NCBI GenBank assembly: GCA_028281265.1
Contig: JANQKE010000223.1
Span: 1 to 59,971 of the forward strand
Direction of reading: 5' to 3'
Length of the DNA: 59,971 nt
DNA from: Alphaproteobacteria bacterium
GTDB taxonomy: Bacteria; Pseudomonadota; Alphaproteobacteria; DSM-16000; Inquilinaceae
Part shown: positions 44,899 through 54,207 of the stretch, piece by piece
Layout: every line of letters begins with the position of its first letter
Position numbering within the stretch: the stretch's first letter is position 1
Made by a program: the position numbers and the translations under genes
Notes under the pieces: model-generated
Told to the model about the DNA's origin: nothing
Database searches by the model: none
The model's input: the letters and a program-made list of their open reading frames with translations, nothing else

Positions 44899-45672
44899 TC
44901 AGACCCACCCGCCGTCGATGATGTAGTTCTGCCCGGTCATCGCGCTGGAATCGTCGGCCGCCAGGAACAGCGCCAGCCGGGCAACCTCTTCGGGCAGCAG
45001 ATGCCGCTTGAGGCACTGCCGGCTCAACACCTCGGCCTCGTAGGCCGGGGTCAGCCAGAGCCGGCGCTGCCGGTCCGTCAGGACCGCCCCGGGCATCAGG
45101 CAGTTGACCCGGATGCCGTCCGGTCCCCAGCGCCGCGCCAGTGCCCGGGTCAGCCCCGTGATCGCCGCCTTGGCGGCCGAATAGCCGGGCATGTCGGCCT
45201 GGCCGATCATCCAGGTGATCGAGCCCATATTGATGATCGACCCGCCGCCGGCCGCCTTCATCCCGGGGGCGACCGCCTGGGCCGCGAACACATGCGGGGT
45301 CAGGTTTACGGCCAGTCGATCCTGCCAATAAGCCAGCGTCAGGTCCTCGACATCGTGGCGATCGTTGCTGGCGGCGTTGTTGATCAGGACCCGGATCGGG
45401 CCGTGCGCCCCGGCCGCGGACAGGATCGCTTCCTGCAGCGCATTGGTCTGCGTGATGTCGATCCGCCGGAACCAGGGTTCGGGCAAACCGGCCTGGGTCA
45501 GGGCTTGGTTGAGCCCCGCCGCGGCCGCCTCGTCCAGGTCGACATAGGCGACCCGCGCTCCGGCCTGGACCAGATGCGCGACCAGCGAGGCGCCGATCCC
45601 GCTGGCACCGCCGGTGACGAACACGCTGCGGTCCGCAAGGCTCGGATAGCGGGCGTAGCGATCCTTGTTCAT
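44899..45672 (-). CDS. Short-chain dehydrogenase/reductase
   Basis: 257 aa from ATG 45672; 16 upstream codons lack a site. NAD(P) loop VTGGASGIGASL near residue 19, Asp in VAYVDLDEA suggesting NAD, LINNAASND, and the catalytic Ser-Tyr-Lys in NMGSITWMIGQADMPGYSAA followed by K. C-terminal TGQNYIIDGGWV. It looks like classical sugar or hydroxy-acid SDRs (L-arabinose/galactose dehydrogenase-like). Convergent with the Mth938-like gene and divergent from the MocR gene. The substrate is unknown. Confidence 0.9.
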   Translation of the reverse strand: MNKDRYARYPSLADRSVFVTGGASGIGASLVAHLVQAGARVAYVDLDEAAAAGLNQALTQAGLPEPWFRRIDITQTNALQEAILSAAGAHGPIRVLINNAASNDRHDVEDLTLAYWQDRLAVNLTPHVFAAQAVAPGMKAAGGGSIINMGSITWMIGQADMPGYSAAKAAITGLTRALARRWGPDGIRVNCLMPGAVLTDRQRRLWLTPAYEAEVLSRQCLKRHLLPEEVARLALFLAADDSSAMTGQNYIIDGGWV

Positions 45673-45909
45673 GCCGTGGCCCCGATGGACTGTCGAGCGA
45701 GGTGCCCATTCGCCCAGCATCGCGCGTCGACTGCCGGTCGGTAAAGACTCCGGAGACGAGGCGACCCGACAGGTCGGCCGAGGTCGTTCCCCTCCTCGCA
45801 GGGCAGGGTGGCAATCGATGCAGCAACGCGCTGATTGACCGCCGATCCTCCGCGTGTCGAGGATGGCATTGTCTCCTTTCTATCCGGCTCGAAGGAACTG
45901 ATTGTCCCC

Positions 45910-47304
45910 ATGCGACGGTCTGACTGGCTGCCGACCCTCGATGACCGGCCCGGTCCGAAATACCTGCGCATCGTCGATGCGCTGGCCGAAGACATCTATG
46001 CCGGCCGCATCGCCACCGGAGAGCGGCTGCCGACTCACCGGGATCTGGCCTGGAAGCTGGGGGTCACCGTCGGGACCGTCAGCCGGGCCTATGCCGAGGC
46101 CGAGCGGCGCGGCCTGCTGGTCGGAGAGGTGGGGCGCGGCAGCTTCGTCCGCGCCGGCGCCCGGTCGCAGCAGACCCTCGCCATGCCGGACCAGGCGCCG
46201 CCGACCGCGGTGGAACTCGGCATCAACCGCCCGCCGGCGGCCCTGGCGGCCCCGTATTTCGCGCGGACGCTGCGGGATCTCGCCGATGCCGAAACGCTGG
46301 TCGGCCTGATGAACTACCAGGCCCACACCGGACGGTGGGACCACCGGGTGGCCGGCGCCCGGCTGATCAGGCGGCGTGGCTTGGATGTCGCGGCGGAACG
46401 GGTACTGGTCACCGCCGGTGCCGAACATGCGATTGCCGCGAGCCTGATGGCGTTCTGCGAACCGGGGGACGAGGTCCTGGTCGAGCAGTTGACCTGGTCG
46501 GGCGTGCGCGCGCTGGCAAGCCTGCTGCGGCTCACCCTGCGGCCGATCGCGCTGGACGCGTACGGAGCGGTGCCCGAGGCGCTCGAAGCCGCATGCCGGT
46601 CGGGGACGGCACGGCTGTTCTACACCATCCCGTCGATCCAGAACCCCACCAGCACCACCATGCCGGCGGACCGACGCCGGCGGATCGCCGAGGTCGCGCG
46701 GCGGCACGGCTTGGCACTGGTGGAAGACGATATCTACGGTTTCCTCGATCCTGCGAACACGCCGCCACTGGCCGGCTTCGCGCCGGAACGCACGATCTAC
46801 ATCACCGCGACCTCGAAGCTCATGGCGCCGAGTCTGCGGGTCGGGTACGCGGCGCTGCCGGAGGATCGGGTCGGCCGGTTCGCCGCGGCCGCCCGGGCGT
46901 CGAACTGGATGGCGCCGCCGGTGATGGCCGAGGTCGCCAGCCGCTGGATCGCCGACGGCACCGCCGACACCCTGCTGGCCGATGTTGGCGAGACCGCCCG
47001 GCGACGGGGGGCCATCGCCCGCGACCTGCTCGACGGTCATCGGTTCCAACTGGCCGAGCACGCCTTCCACCTGTGGCTCGATCTGCCAGAGCCCTGGCGC
47101 GCGCTCGACCTCGTCAACGCGGCCAAGGCGCGAGGCGTCGCCCTGACGCCGACCGACCTGTTCGTTCCCGGCCGGCGGGAGACGCCACACAGCATCCGGC
47201 TGTGCCTGACCGCTCCGAACACCGAGGACGACTTGCGCCGCGGCTTGACGGTGCTGTCCGAACTGCTCGCCCAGGAACCCGAGCCGTTGCTCGCCATCGC
47301 CTGA
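45910..47304 (+). CDS. MocR-type regulator (GntR helix-turn-helix fused to an aminotransferase domain)
   Basis: 464 aa from ATG 45910; 25 upstream codons are open but not conserved-looking. The N-terminal winged helix is YLRIVDALAEDIYAGRIATG then ERLPTHRDLAWKLGVTVGTV (residues 18-75). The fold-type I aminotransferase domain has EDDIYGFLD and the PLP-binding Lys in TATSKLMAPSLRVGY. MocR/PdxR regulators sense PLP. The next gene, 33 bp downstream, is a pyridoxal kinase, which suggests a PLP-homeostasis circuit. It may alternatively control the divergent SDR or the downstream exporter. Confidence 0.93.
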   Translation: MRRSDWLPTLDDRPGPKYLRIVDALAEDIYAGRIATGERLPTHRDLAWKLGVTVGTVSRAYAEAERRGLLVGEVGRGSFVRAGARSQQTLAMPDQAPPTAVELGINRPPAALAAPYFARTLRDLADAETLVGLMNYQAHTGRWDHRVAGARLIRRRGLDVAAERVLVTAGAEHAIAASLMAFCEPGDEVLVEQLTWSGVRALASLLRLTLRPIALDAYGAVPEALEAACRSGTARLFYTIPSIQNPTSTTMPADRRRRIAEVARRHGLALVEDDIYGFLDPANTPPLAGFAPERTIYITATSKLMAPSLRVGYAALPEDRVGRFAAAARASNWMAPPVMAEVASRWIADGTADTLLADVGETARRRGAIARDLLDGHRFQLAEHAFHLWLDLPEPWRALDLVNAAKARGVALTPTDLFVPGRRETPHSIRLCLTAPNTEDDLRRGLTVLSELLAQEPEPLLAIA

Positions 47305-47337
47305 TCCGACCCGTCACCGCAAGGCTCCGCGCGTTTC

Positions 47338-48192
47338 ATGCCGGCAATCCTGTCGATACAGTCCTCCGTCGCCTACGGCCATGTGGGCAACAGCGCGGCG
47401 GTGTTTCCGCTCCAGCGCCTCGGTCTCGAGGTGTGGCCGGTGATCACGGTGCATTTCAGCAATCACACCGGCTATGGTGCCTGGCGCGGGCCGGTGCTGA
47501 TGGCCGAGGACGTGGCCGCCGTCATCACCGGGATCGAGGAGCGCGGGGTGTTCCCCGACTGTACCGGCGTGCTGAGCGGGTATATGGGTGACGCATCCCT
47601 CGGGGGGGTGATCCTGCAGGCGCAGCGCCGGGTCAAGGCGGCCAATCCGGCCGCTCTGTACTGCTGCGATCCGGTGATGGGGGATGTCGGCCGCGGGTTC
47701 TTCGTCCGCCCCGGGATCCCGGAGATCATGCGGAACCATGCCGTCCCGGCGGCGGATATGATCACCCCCAACCAGTTCGAACTGGAGTATCTGACCGGGC
47801 GGGAGATCACCGATCTCGGCTCCGCCCTGGCGGCGGCCCGGTCGGCCCTCGATCTGGGGCCACGGGTGGTGGTGGTCACCAGCCTGACCCGGTCCGACGC
47901 GGCACCGGATACGATCGAGATGCTCGCGGTATCGCGGGACGAGGCCCAACTCGTCACCACCCCGCGGCTCGATCTCGCCGTCAACGGCGCAGGCGACATG
48001 ACGGCGGCGCTCGTCTTCGCCCATTGGGTGATGGGGCGCGACCTGGCCACGGCGCTGAGCCGGACCGCGTCGGCCGTCTACGCCGTCTTGCAGGCGACCC
48101 GGCGGGCCGGCGTCCGGGAGATCCAGATCGTCGCAGCCCAAGACGCGATCGCGGCACCCGAAACCGAGTTCACGGCGCAACGGATCGCCTGA
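47338..48192 (+). CDS. pdxY: Pyridoxal kinase
   Basis: 284 aa ribokinase-fold kinase. N-terminal ILSIQSSVAYGHVGNSAAVF then PLQRLGLEVWPVITVHFSNH is the PdxY/PdxK signature, CCDPVMGDVGRGFFVRP the central motif, ITPNQFELEYLTG the ATP lid, and NGAGDMTAALVFAHW the anion hole with catalytic Asp. The short spacing behind the MocR gene suggests one transcript. It phosphorylates pyridoxal for PLP salvage. Confidence 0.94.
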   Translation: MPAILSIQSSVAYGHVGNSAAVFPLQRLGLEVWPVITVHFSNHTGYGAWRGPVLMAEDVAAVITGIEERGVFPDCTGVLSGYMGDASLGGVILQAQRRVKAANPAALYCCDPVMGDVGRGFFVRPGIPEIMRNHAVPAADMITPNQFELEYLTGREITDLGSALAAARSALDLGPRVVVVTSLTRSDAAPDTIEMLAVSRDEAQLVTTPRLDLAVNGAGDMTAALVFAHWVMGRDLATALSRTASAVYAVLQATRRAGVREIQIVAAQDAIAAPETEFTAQRIA

Positions 48193-48195
48193 CCC

Positions 48196-49134
48196 ATGAC
48201 CAGATCCGCAGCCTCCGCAACGGTGAGCACCGATGCCGGCCGGCCGGTGCTGGTCGCCTATGTCCTGCTGACCCTGACACCGTTGTTCATGGCGACGAAC
48301 GTCGTCATCGGCCGGGCGGCGATGGAGGTGATGCCGCCGATGGGCCTGGCGTTCTGGCGTTGGGTCGTGGCGTTTGCGATCCTGCTGCCGTTGGGGTGGG
48401 TGGGTTTGCGGCGCCATTGGGGGCAGATCCGGCGGCACTGGCGACGGGTCCTGCTGCTGGGCGTGCTCGGCATGTTCATGGCCGGCGGCTTCGTCTACAC
48501 GGGGCTGGAGACCACGACGGCCACCAACGCAGGGCTGATCTACGCCGTCGCCCCGGTGATCATCGTGATGATCACCTGGCTGGGCCGGGGGGAGCCGATA
48601 ACCCCGCGCCAGGCTCTGGGCATCGTCGTCGCCATCGCCGGTGTGGTGACCATCCTGACCCGAGGGCATCCCGAGACGATCCTGTCCCTCGATTTCACCG
48701 TCGGTGACCTGTGGGTGCTGGCGGCGACGATCGGCTGGGGCATCTACTCGGTCATCATCAAGCATGACGGTCTGGCCATGCCGACCATGAGCCTGTTCGC
48801 CGCGATCGCAGGGGCGGGGGTGCTGGTGATCGCCCCGTTCTATGCGGTCGAGACGGTTCTGTTCGACCGGCCCGTCGTGCCGACCCCCCGGGTGATGCTG
48901 AGCATCGCCGGCGTGGCGATCGTCAGCTCCGTCCTCGCCTTCAGCACCTATCAGAAGGGGATCGCCGTGGTGGGGCCGGGCCGGGCCGGGCCGTTCATGT
49001 ATCTCATGCCGGCCTGGGCGGCCGTGATGGCCGTCTTGTTCCTGGGAGAGGCGTTCCAGCCGTTCCACGCCGTCGGGTTCGCCCTGATCATCCCCGGGGT
49101 GGCGCTGGCCACCTGGCCCGGCCGGCGCGCCTGA
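48196..49134 (+). CDS. DMT-family exporter with two EamA domains
   Basis: 312 aa with ten hydrophobic segments in two EamA repeats (first LTLTPLFMATNVVIGRAAME, second LWVLAATIGWGIYSVIIKHD). PLGWVGLRRHWGQIRRHW is the cytoplasmic loop and AFSTYQKGIAVVGPGRAGPF the second-repeat motif. Starts 3 bp after pdxY, so cotranscribed with it and the MocR gene. Amino acid or metabolite export is typical; the substrate is unknown. Confidence 0.9.
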   Translation: MTRSAASATVSTDAGRPVLVAYVLLTLTPLFMATNVVIGRAAMEVMPPMGLAFWRWVVAFAILLPLGWVGLRRHWGQIRRHWRRVLLLGVLGMFMAGGFVYTGLETTTATNAGLIYAVAPVIIVMITWLGRGEPITPRQALGIVVAIAGVVTILTRGHPETILSLDFTVGDLWVLAATIGWGIYSVIIKHDGLAMPTMSLFAAIAGAGVLVIAPFYAVETVLFDRPVVPTPRVMLSIAGVAIVSSVLAFSTYQKGIAVVGPGRAGPFMYLMPAWAAVMAVLFLGEAFQPFHAVGFALIIPGVALATWPGRRA

Positions 49135-49207
49135 ACGGTCGGATGGTCGAAGGACGGGCCGCCCCACGGGCCTTGGCCCCGAGGGATGTCGGCGTCACAC
49201 TGGCGGT

Positions 49208-51763
49208 ATGATCCCCGATCTCGTCCCTCTGATCCTGGTGCTGGTCGGACTCGCGGCCGTGGCCAGCCTGCTGGTGCCCGTGGCGCAGCGGCTGGCCCTG
49301 CCCCATTCGGTGCTGCTGGCTCTGCTGGGGATCGCCCTGGGTGCCCTGGCCGCCTGGGTCGGTGCCGGGGGGCTGGGCGGGCCGGACAGCGCCTCGGCGC
49401 TGGTGCGGACGCTGACCACGGTCGCCACCGAGCGGGTGACGTCGGAGGTCTTTCTGACGCTGTTCCTGCCGGTCCTGCTGTTCCAGACCGGGCTGGTGAT
49501 GGAAGTCCGCCGGATGATGGACGACATCGCCCCGATCCTGGTGCTGGCGATCATCGCGGTCCTGGTCTCGACCTTCGTCGTCGGGCTCGCGCTGGCGCCG
49601 ATCGCCCCGGTCGGGCTTCTGGCCTGTCTGCTGCTCGGCGCCATCATCGCCACCACCGACCCGGTGGCCGTGGTCGGGATCTTCCGCGATGTCGGCGCGC
49701 CGCGGCGGCTGTCGATCCTGGTGGAAGGCGAGAGCCTGTTCAACGATGCCGCGGCGATTGCCCTGTTCGTGGTCCTCCTCGGTGCGCTGAGCTATGGCGG
49801 CGGGATGAGCGTGTGGGAAGGGACCTGGCTGTTCGCCACGGGCTTTCTCGGCGGCGTCCTGTTCGGCGTGGTGATCGCCTATGGTGCGGCCTTTCTGATG
49901 CGGCCGTTGCGGGGCCACGCGCTGGCCGAAACCGCGATCAGCGTCGCTCTCGCCTATGTCTCCTATATCGCGGCCGACAAGCTCCTGGGGGTCTCCGGCG
50001 TGGTCGCGGTGGTGACCGCGGCCTTGGTGTTCGGAGCCACCGGCCGCACCCGGGTGACCCCGGAGAGTTGGCGGTCGCTGACCGCCCTGTGGGATCATCT
50101 CGGCTATTGGGCCGCGACGCTGGTGTTCCTGTTCGCGTCCATGCTGGTGCCGCGCTTCCTGCAGGACATCTCGTGGACCGATTTGGGGTTGGTGGCGGTC
50201 ACCGTGGCCGCGGCCTTCGTCGCCCGGGCACTTGTCCTGTACGGCCTGTTGCCGCTGTTGACCGTGACCGGTCTCGCTAACCGCGTCGAGACGGCCTACA
50301 AGACCGTCATCCTGTGGGGTGGGCTGCGCGGCGCGGTCACGCTCGCCCTGGCGCTGGCGGTGACCGAGGATCCGATGCTGCCGGCCGACATCCAGCGCTT
50401 CGTCGCGGTGCTGGCCACCGGGTTCGTGCTGTTCACCCTGTTGATCAACGGCACCACCCTGCGGCCGATGATCCATTTCTTGGGTCTGGACCGGCTCTCT
50501 CCGCTCGACCAGGCCCTGCGCGACAAGGCGGTCTCCCTGGCGCTCGACAATGTGGGAGAGAAGCTGGGCGGGATCGCCGCCAGCTACCACCTCTCACCCA
50601 GCGCGGTGGAGGCGGTGAACGGCTGGTACGACCGCCGTCGGTCCACGGTCGATGCCGAAGGGCAGGGGACGGCGTTGCCCCTGTCGGCCGACGATCGGGT
50701 CCGGCTCGGCCTGGTCACGCTGGCCGGGCATGAGGAGGTGCTCTATCTCCGCCATTTCGGCGATCTCACCGTTTCCCGGCGGACGTTGATCACCTTGCTC
50801 GCCAAGGCCGGGCGGCTGCGCGACGCCGCCAAGACCGGCGGGTCGGTCGCCTATCGTCGGGCGGCCCGCGACAGCCTGCAGTTCCGTATCGAGTACCAGG
50901 CCGCCAACTGGATGCAACGGCGGTTGCGCATCGACCGATGGCTGGCCTTCAAGCTGGCCGACCGGTTCGAAAGCCTGGTGATCAGCCGCATAGTGCTCGA
51001 AGAACTGATGGTGTTCATCCACATCAAGCTCCGGGGGCTCCTGGGCGGTCCGGTGACGGCCGATCTGAAGTCCATCGTCCAGGACCGGATCGACAGTTGC
51101 CGCGCAGCGCTCGAGGCGCTCACGGCCCAGTATCCGGGCTACGCCCTGGCGCTGGAGCAGCGGTTCCTGAACGCCGCCGGTCTCCGGTTCGAGGCGCAGG
51201 AGTATCGCACGCTGTTCGAGGAATCGGTCATCAACCAGGAGGTCCATGGCGATCTGCAGACGGCGGTCACCGCGACCTGGCGCACCCTGGGTCGGCGACC
51301 GCGTCTCGATCTCGGCCTGTCGGCGGAAGCGTTGGCCCGTCGGTTCGACCTGTTCATGGATCTCGACTCGGCGACCTTGAACGAGGTCGTCTCGACCCTC
51401 TCCCCGGTGCTGGCCACGCCCGGCGAAGTGCTGATGGTCAGGGGGGAGAGAGGGGATTTCATGTATTTCATCGCCTCGGGCGCGCTGCAGATCGATACCG
51501 GCGACCGCCAGTTGATCCTCGGCAGCGGCCAGTTCTTCGGGGAGTTGGCGATCCTGACCGGCCGGCGCCGCAGCGCCACCGTCACCGCCATCGGCTATTG
51601 CCAGCTTCTGCGCCTGTCCGGGCGGGACTTCCGGCGGTTCGCCAAGCGGCACCCCGAGTTGCGCAACCGGATCCGGGTCATCGCTACCGACCGGATGACC
51701 GATTTGTTCTCCGCCGCCCCGAAGACCGTATCCGGGACGTCGCCGCGGAAGGCTGCAGAGTAG
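49208..51763 (+). CDS. CPA1 Na+/H+ antiporter with C-terminal cyclic-nucleotide-binding domain
   Basis: 851 aa. The first 410 residues are a 12-13-helix NhaP/SOS1-like exchanger with the ion-site block ATTDPVAVVGIFRDVGAPRR and VEGESLFNDAAAIALFVVLL. A cytoplasmic helical region of about 280 residues follows. The C-terminus is a cNMP-binding beta-roll (LSPVLATPGEVLMVRGERGD, QFFGELAILTGRRRSATVTA) with the phosphate-binding GELAxxxGxxRxA pattern intact. The layout matches long bacterial and eukaryotic SOS1/sNHE-type antiporters, gated by nucleotide. It expels Na+ or imports it against H+. Confidence 0.92.
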   Translation: MIPDLVPLILVLVGLAAVASLLVPVAQRLALPHSVLLALLGIALGALAAWVGAGGLGGPDSASALVRTLTTVATERVTSEVFLTLFLPVLLFQTGLVMEVRRMMDDIAPILVLAIIAVLVSTFVVGLALAPIAPVGLLACLLLGAIIATTDPVAVVGIFRDVGAPRRLSILVEGESLFNDAAAIALFVVLLGALSYGGGMSVWEGTWLFATGFLGGVLFGVVIAYGAAFLMRPLRGHALAETAISVALAYVSYIAADKLLGVSGVVAVVTAALVFGATGRTRVTPESWRSLTALWDHLGYWAATLVFLFASMLVPRFLQDISWTDLGLVAVTVAAAFVARALVLYGLLPLLTVTGLANRVETAYKTVILWGGLRGAVTLALALAVTEDPMLPADIQRFVAVLATGFVLFTLLINGTTLRPMIHFLGLDRLSPLDQALRDKAVSLALDNVGEKLGGIAASYHLSPSAVEAVNGWYDRRRSTVDAEGQGTALPLSADDRVRLGLVTLAGHEEVLYLRHFGDLTVSRRTLITLLAKAGRLRDAAKTGGSVAYRRAARDSLQFRIEYQAANWMQRRLRIDRWLAFKLADRFESLVISRIVLEELMVFIHIKLRGLLGGPVTADLKSIVQDRIDSCRAALEALTAQYPGYALALEQRFLNAAGLRFEAQEYRTLFEESVINQEVHGDLQTAVTATWRTLGRRPRLDLGLSAEALARRFDLFMDLDSATLNEVVSTLSPVLATPGEVLMVRGERGDFMYFIASGALQIDTGDRQLILGSGQFFGELAILTGRRRSATVTAIGYCQLLRLSGRDFRRFAKRHPELRNRIRVIATDRMTDLFSAAPKTVSGTSPRKAAE

Positions 51764-51782
51764 CGGCTTGCCGCGACCGCTG

Positions 51783-51897
51783 GAGCAGCTCGCGTCCGAA
51801 TGGACGCAGGATGCTCTAACTCTTTGAAGTCGATCAACTTATCTATGTTCAGATGAGTCCATCGTTCAGATGAGTCCGTCTGACCGTAGGTTGATCT
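51783..51897 (+). repeat. Palindromic repeat R1, copy 5
   Basis: Hairpin A (51783-51816) has short-form arms with a few mismatches. The spacer is TAACTCTTTGAAGT. Hairpin B (51831-51897) is stretched by a tandem duplication of GTTCAGATGAGTCCATC (51848-51864 and 51865-51881, differing at one base). It lies between convergent genes, and its GATCTA edge contains the stop codon of the puuE-like gene on the other strand. Confidence 0.85.
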
Positions 51898-52831
51898 ATC
51901 CTCGTCGGTCGGAAAGCCGATGGGTCTCGATCCAGTGCCGAGCGATCGCATCCCGCCGGCACACCCACACCCTGTCCCGATCGGTGACATAGTCGAGAAA
52001 CCGGGCCAGGGCGGCGGCCCGGCCCGGACGGCCGGCCAGCCGGCAATGCAGGCCCACCGACAGCATCTTCGGCCGGTCCGCCCCTTCGGCATAGAGCGTG
52101 TCGAAGCTGTCCTTCAGATAGGCGAAGAACTGTTCGCCGCTGTTGAAGCCCTGGGCGGTGGCAAAGCGCATATCGTTGGCGTCCAGGGTGTAGGGCACCA
52201 TCAGGATCGGCGAGCCATGCGCGGTGTTCCAATAGGGCAGATCGTCGGCGTAGCTGTCGGCGGAGTATAGGAAGCCGCCGGCCTCCACCGTCAGCCGCAG
52301 CGTGTTCTCCGAGGTACGGCCCTGGTACATGCCGACCGGCCGGGTGCCGCATATCTGCGCGATCGCCTCGACCGCTCGGGCGATATGGTCCCGCTCGACC
52401 GCTTCGGGCACGTCGCGATAGTCGATCCAGCGCCAGCCATGGCTGGCCACCTCATGCCCGCCGGCGACCATCGCCCGGCCGGCATCGGGGTTGCGCAACA
52501 GCGCCATCCCGACCGCGTAGGCGGTGTAGGGCAGCCCGCGATCGGTGAACAGCCGGTGCAGCCGCCAGAAGCCGGCCCGCGATCCGTATTCGTAGAGCGA
52601 CTCCATGTTCAGGTGCCGCTGGCCGGGGAAAGGCGTAGCGCCGACGATCTCCGACAGAAACGCCTCGGAGGCCGGATCGCCGTGCAGCACGCAGTTCTCC
52701 CCGCCCTCTTCGTAGTTGATGACGAACTGCACCGCGATGCGGGCGTCGCCCGGCCATCGGGCCTGCGGCGGTTCGGCCCCGTAGCCGATCAGGTCACGCG
52801 GGTAGGATGGCTCGAACGGCTGGTCGGGCAT
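51896..52831 (-). CDS. puuE: Polysaccharide-deacetylase family protein, PuuE (cofactor-free allantoinase) like
   Basis: 311 aa from ATG 52831, where MPDQPFEPSYPRDLIGYG is the typical PuuE start; the frame runs further up through the divergent gene start. NODB-like fold with FVINYEEGGENCVLHGD, ASEAFLSEIV, SLYEYGSRAGFWRLHRLF and GHEVASHGWRWIDY. PuuE hydrolyses allantoin to allantoate, and the full length agrees; the fused uricase-pathway decarboxylase seen in some homologues is absent. It is divergent from an AllC/HyuC-like amidohydrolase, 79 bp away, which would take allantoate further. The stop TAG lies in R1 copy 5. Confidence 0.82.
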   Translation of the reverse strand: MPDQPFEPSYPRDLIGYGAEPPQARWPGDARIAVQFVINYEEGGENCVLHGDPASEAFLSEIVGATPFPGQRHLNMESLYEYGSRAGFWRLHRLFTDRGLPYTAYAVGMALLRNPDAGRAMVAGGHEVASHGWRWIDYRDVPEAVERDHIARAVEAIAQICGTRPVGMYQGRTSENTLRLTVEAGGFLYSADSYADDLPYWNTAHGSPILMVPYTLDANDMRFATAQGFNSGEQFFAYLKDSFDTLYAEGADRPKMLSVGLHCRLAGRPGRAAALARFLDYVTDRDRVWVCRRDAIARHWIETHRLSDRRG

Positions 52832-52910
52832 GGCGGTCGTTCCCCTTGCGGGCCAAAGCTGTGCAGGCGTAAGCCGAAGCCGTTTCCTTGCCAAGGCCGT
52901 ACCTACGATC

Positions 52911-54200
52911 ATGACCGCCGAGCCCGCCCCGTCTGCCGTCAGCGCCGATCCGATCCCCATCCAGGCGGCCGCACAGGTCGATCAGGACCGGCTGTGGCGC
53001 CGGCACGAGATCATGGCGCGGTTCGGAGCCCGGCCGGATGGCGGGGTCAACCGGCAAGCGTTCAGCGATGACGAGGCGCATGCCCGCACCCAGCTCGAAC
53101 GCTGGACCTCGGCCCTGGGGCTCCAGGGGCATGTGGACCCGATCACCAACCTGTTCTTCCGCCTGGAGGGCCGTCGGCCCGATCTGGCGCCGGTTCTGGT
53201 CGGCAGCCATATCGACAGCCAGCCTGCCGGTGGCCGCTTCGACGGCATCTACGGGGTCCTGGCCGGGCTGGAAGCGCTGGAGGCGATCCGGGCCGCCGGT
53301 ATCACCCCGCGCCGGCCGATCGAACTCGTCGCCTGGGTCAATGAGGAGGGGTCGAGCTTCTCTCCCGGGATGACCGGCTCTGCCGTCTTCGCCGGGGCGG
53401 AGGATCTGGAATCGGCCCTGCAACACCGCAATTGGGCGGGGGAGACGATCGCCGAGCGGATCGGGCCGATGCTCCGGGCCACCCCGCTGGCGCACCGCCG
53501 GTCCCGGCGGGTCGATCCGTTCGCCTATCTCGAAGCGCATATCGAGCAAGGTCCGCAGTTGGAAGCCGCGGACGTGCCGGTCGGCATCGTCACCGGCATC
53601 CAAGGGGCGCGCTGGTTCGATGTCGAAGTGACGGGCGAGGCAGCCCATGCCGGCACCACCCCCTTGGGCAAGCGCCGCGATGCGTTGAGCGGTGCCGTCC
53701 GCATGATCGAGCGGTTGGAAGCGCATTTCTGGGGGGCCGGCGACCCCGATATGCGCTTTACCGTCGGGCGGGTGGAGGTCGGCCCCGGCGCGCCGAACAC
53801 GGTGCCCGAGCGGGTGTTCTTCACCATCGATTTCCGGCATCCGGACCGGAAGGTCCTCAGCGCGTTCGGCGACGCGATCGAGCCGATCTGCTGGGACCAG
53901 CGGGGCCGTTGCGCGGTGCGGGTGGTCGAGACCCAGCACAGCGCACCGGTGACGTTCCCGGAGGCGATGACCGACCGTCTGGCCCGCGCCGCCGGGGCCT
54001 TGGCGATCCCCAGCCTCACCTTGCCGTCGGGGGCGAACCACGACGCCAAGTTCCTGGCCGGGCTATGCCCGACGGCGATGCTGTTCATCCCCTGCCGCAA
54101 CGGGGTCAGCCACAATCCCGAGGAATGGGCCGAACCCGTGCACGTGGCCGCCGGTGCCCGTGTGCTGACCCATGCCCTGGTGGACCTGGCGGCGGCCTGA
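52911..54200 (+). CDS. M20-family Zn-dependent amidohydrolase (allantoate amidohydrolase / N-carbamoylase type)
   Basis: 429 aa from ATG 52911; 27 upstream codons are open but not conserved-looking. Metal ligands in LVGSHIDSQPAGGRFDGIYG (His, Asp), WVNEEGSSF (Glu), YLEAHIEQGPQLEA and the C-terminal HNPEEW. TGEAAHAGTTPLGKRRDAL is the dimerisation-domain His motif. Relatives are AllC (allantoate), HyuC (N-carbamoyl-L-amino acids) and beta-ureidopropionase; with the divergent puuE gene, allantoate is the best guess but unproven. Confidence 0.9.
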   Translation: MTAEPAPSAVSADPIPIQAAAQVDQDRLWRRHEIMARFGARPDGGVNRQAFSDDEAHARTQLERWTSALGLQGHVDPITNLFFRLEGRRPDLAPVLVGSHIDSQPAGGRFDGIYGVLAGLEALEAIRAAGITPRRPIELVAWVNEEGSSFSPGMTGSAVFAGAEDLESALQHRNWAGETIAERIGPMLRATPLAHRRSRRVDPFAYLEAHIEQGPQLEAADVPVGIVTGIQGARWFDVEVTGEAAHAGTTPLGKRRDALSGAVRMIERLEAHFWGAGDPDMRFTVGRVEVGPGAPNTVPERVFFTIDFRHPDRKVLSAFGDAIEPICWDQRGRCAVRVVETQHSAPVTFPEAMTDRLARAAGALAIPSLTLPSGANHDAKFLAGLCPTAMLFIPCRNGVSHNPEEWAEPVHVAAGARVLTHALVDLAAA

Positions 54201-54207
54201 TCGCCTA

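Noticed and set aside
47314-49167. Open frame of 617 codons opposite pdxY and the DMT exporter
   Set aside because: Antisense shadow with repetitive His/Gln/Asp content; both sense genes are certain.
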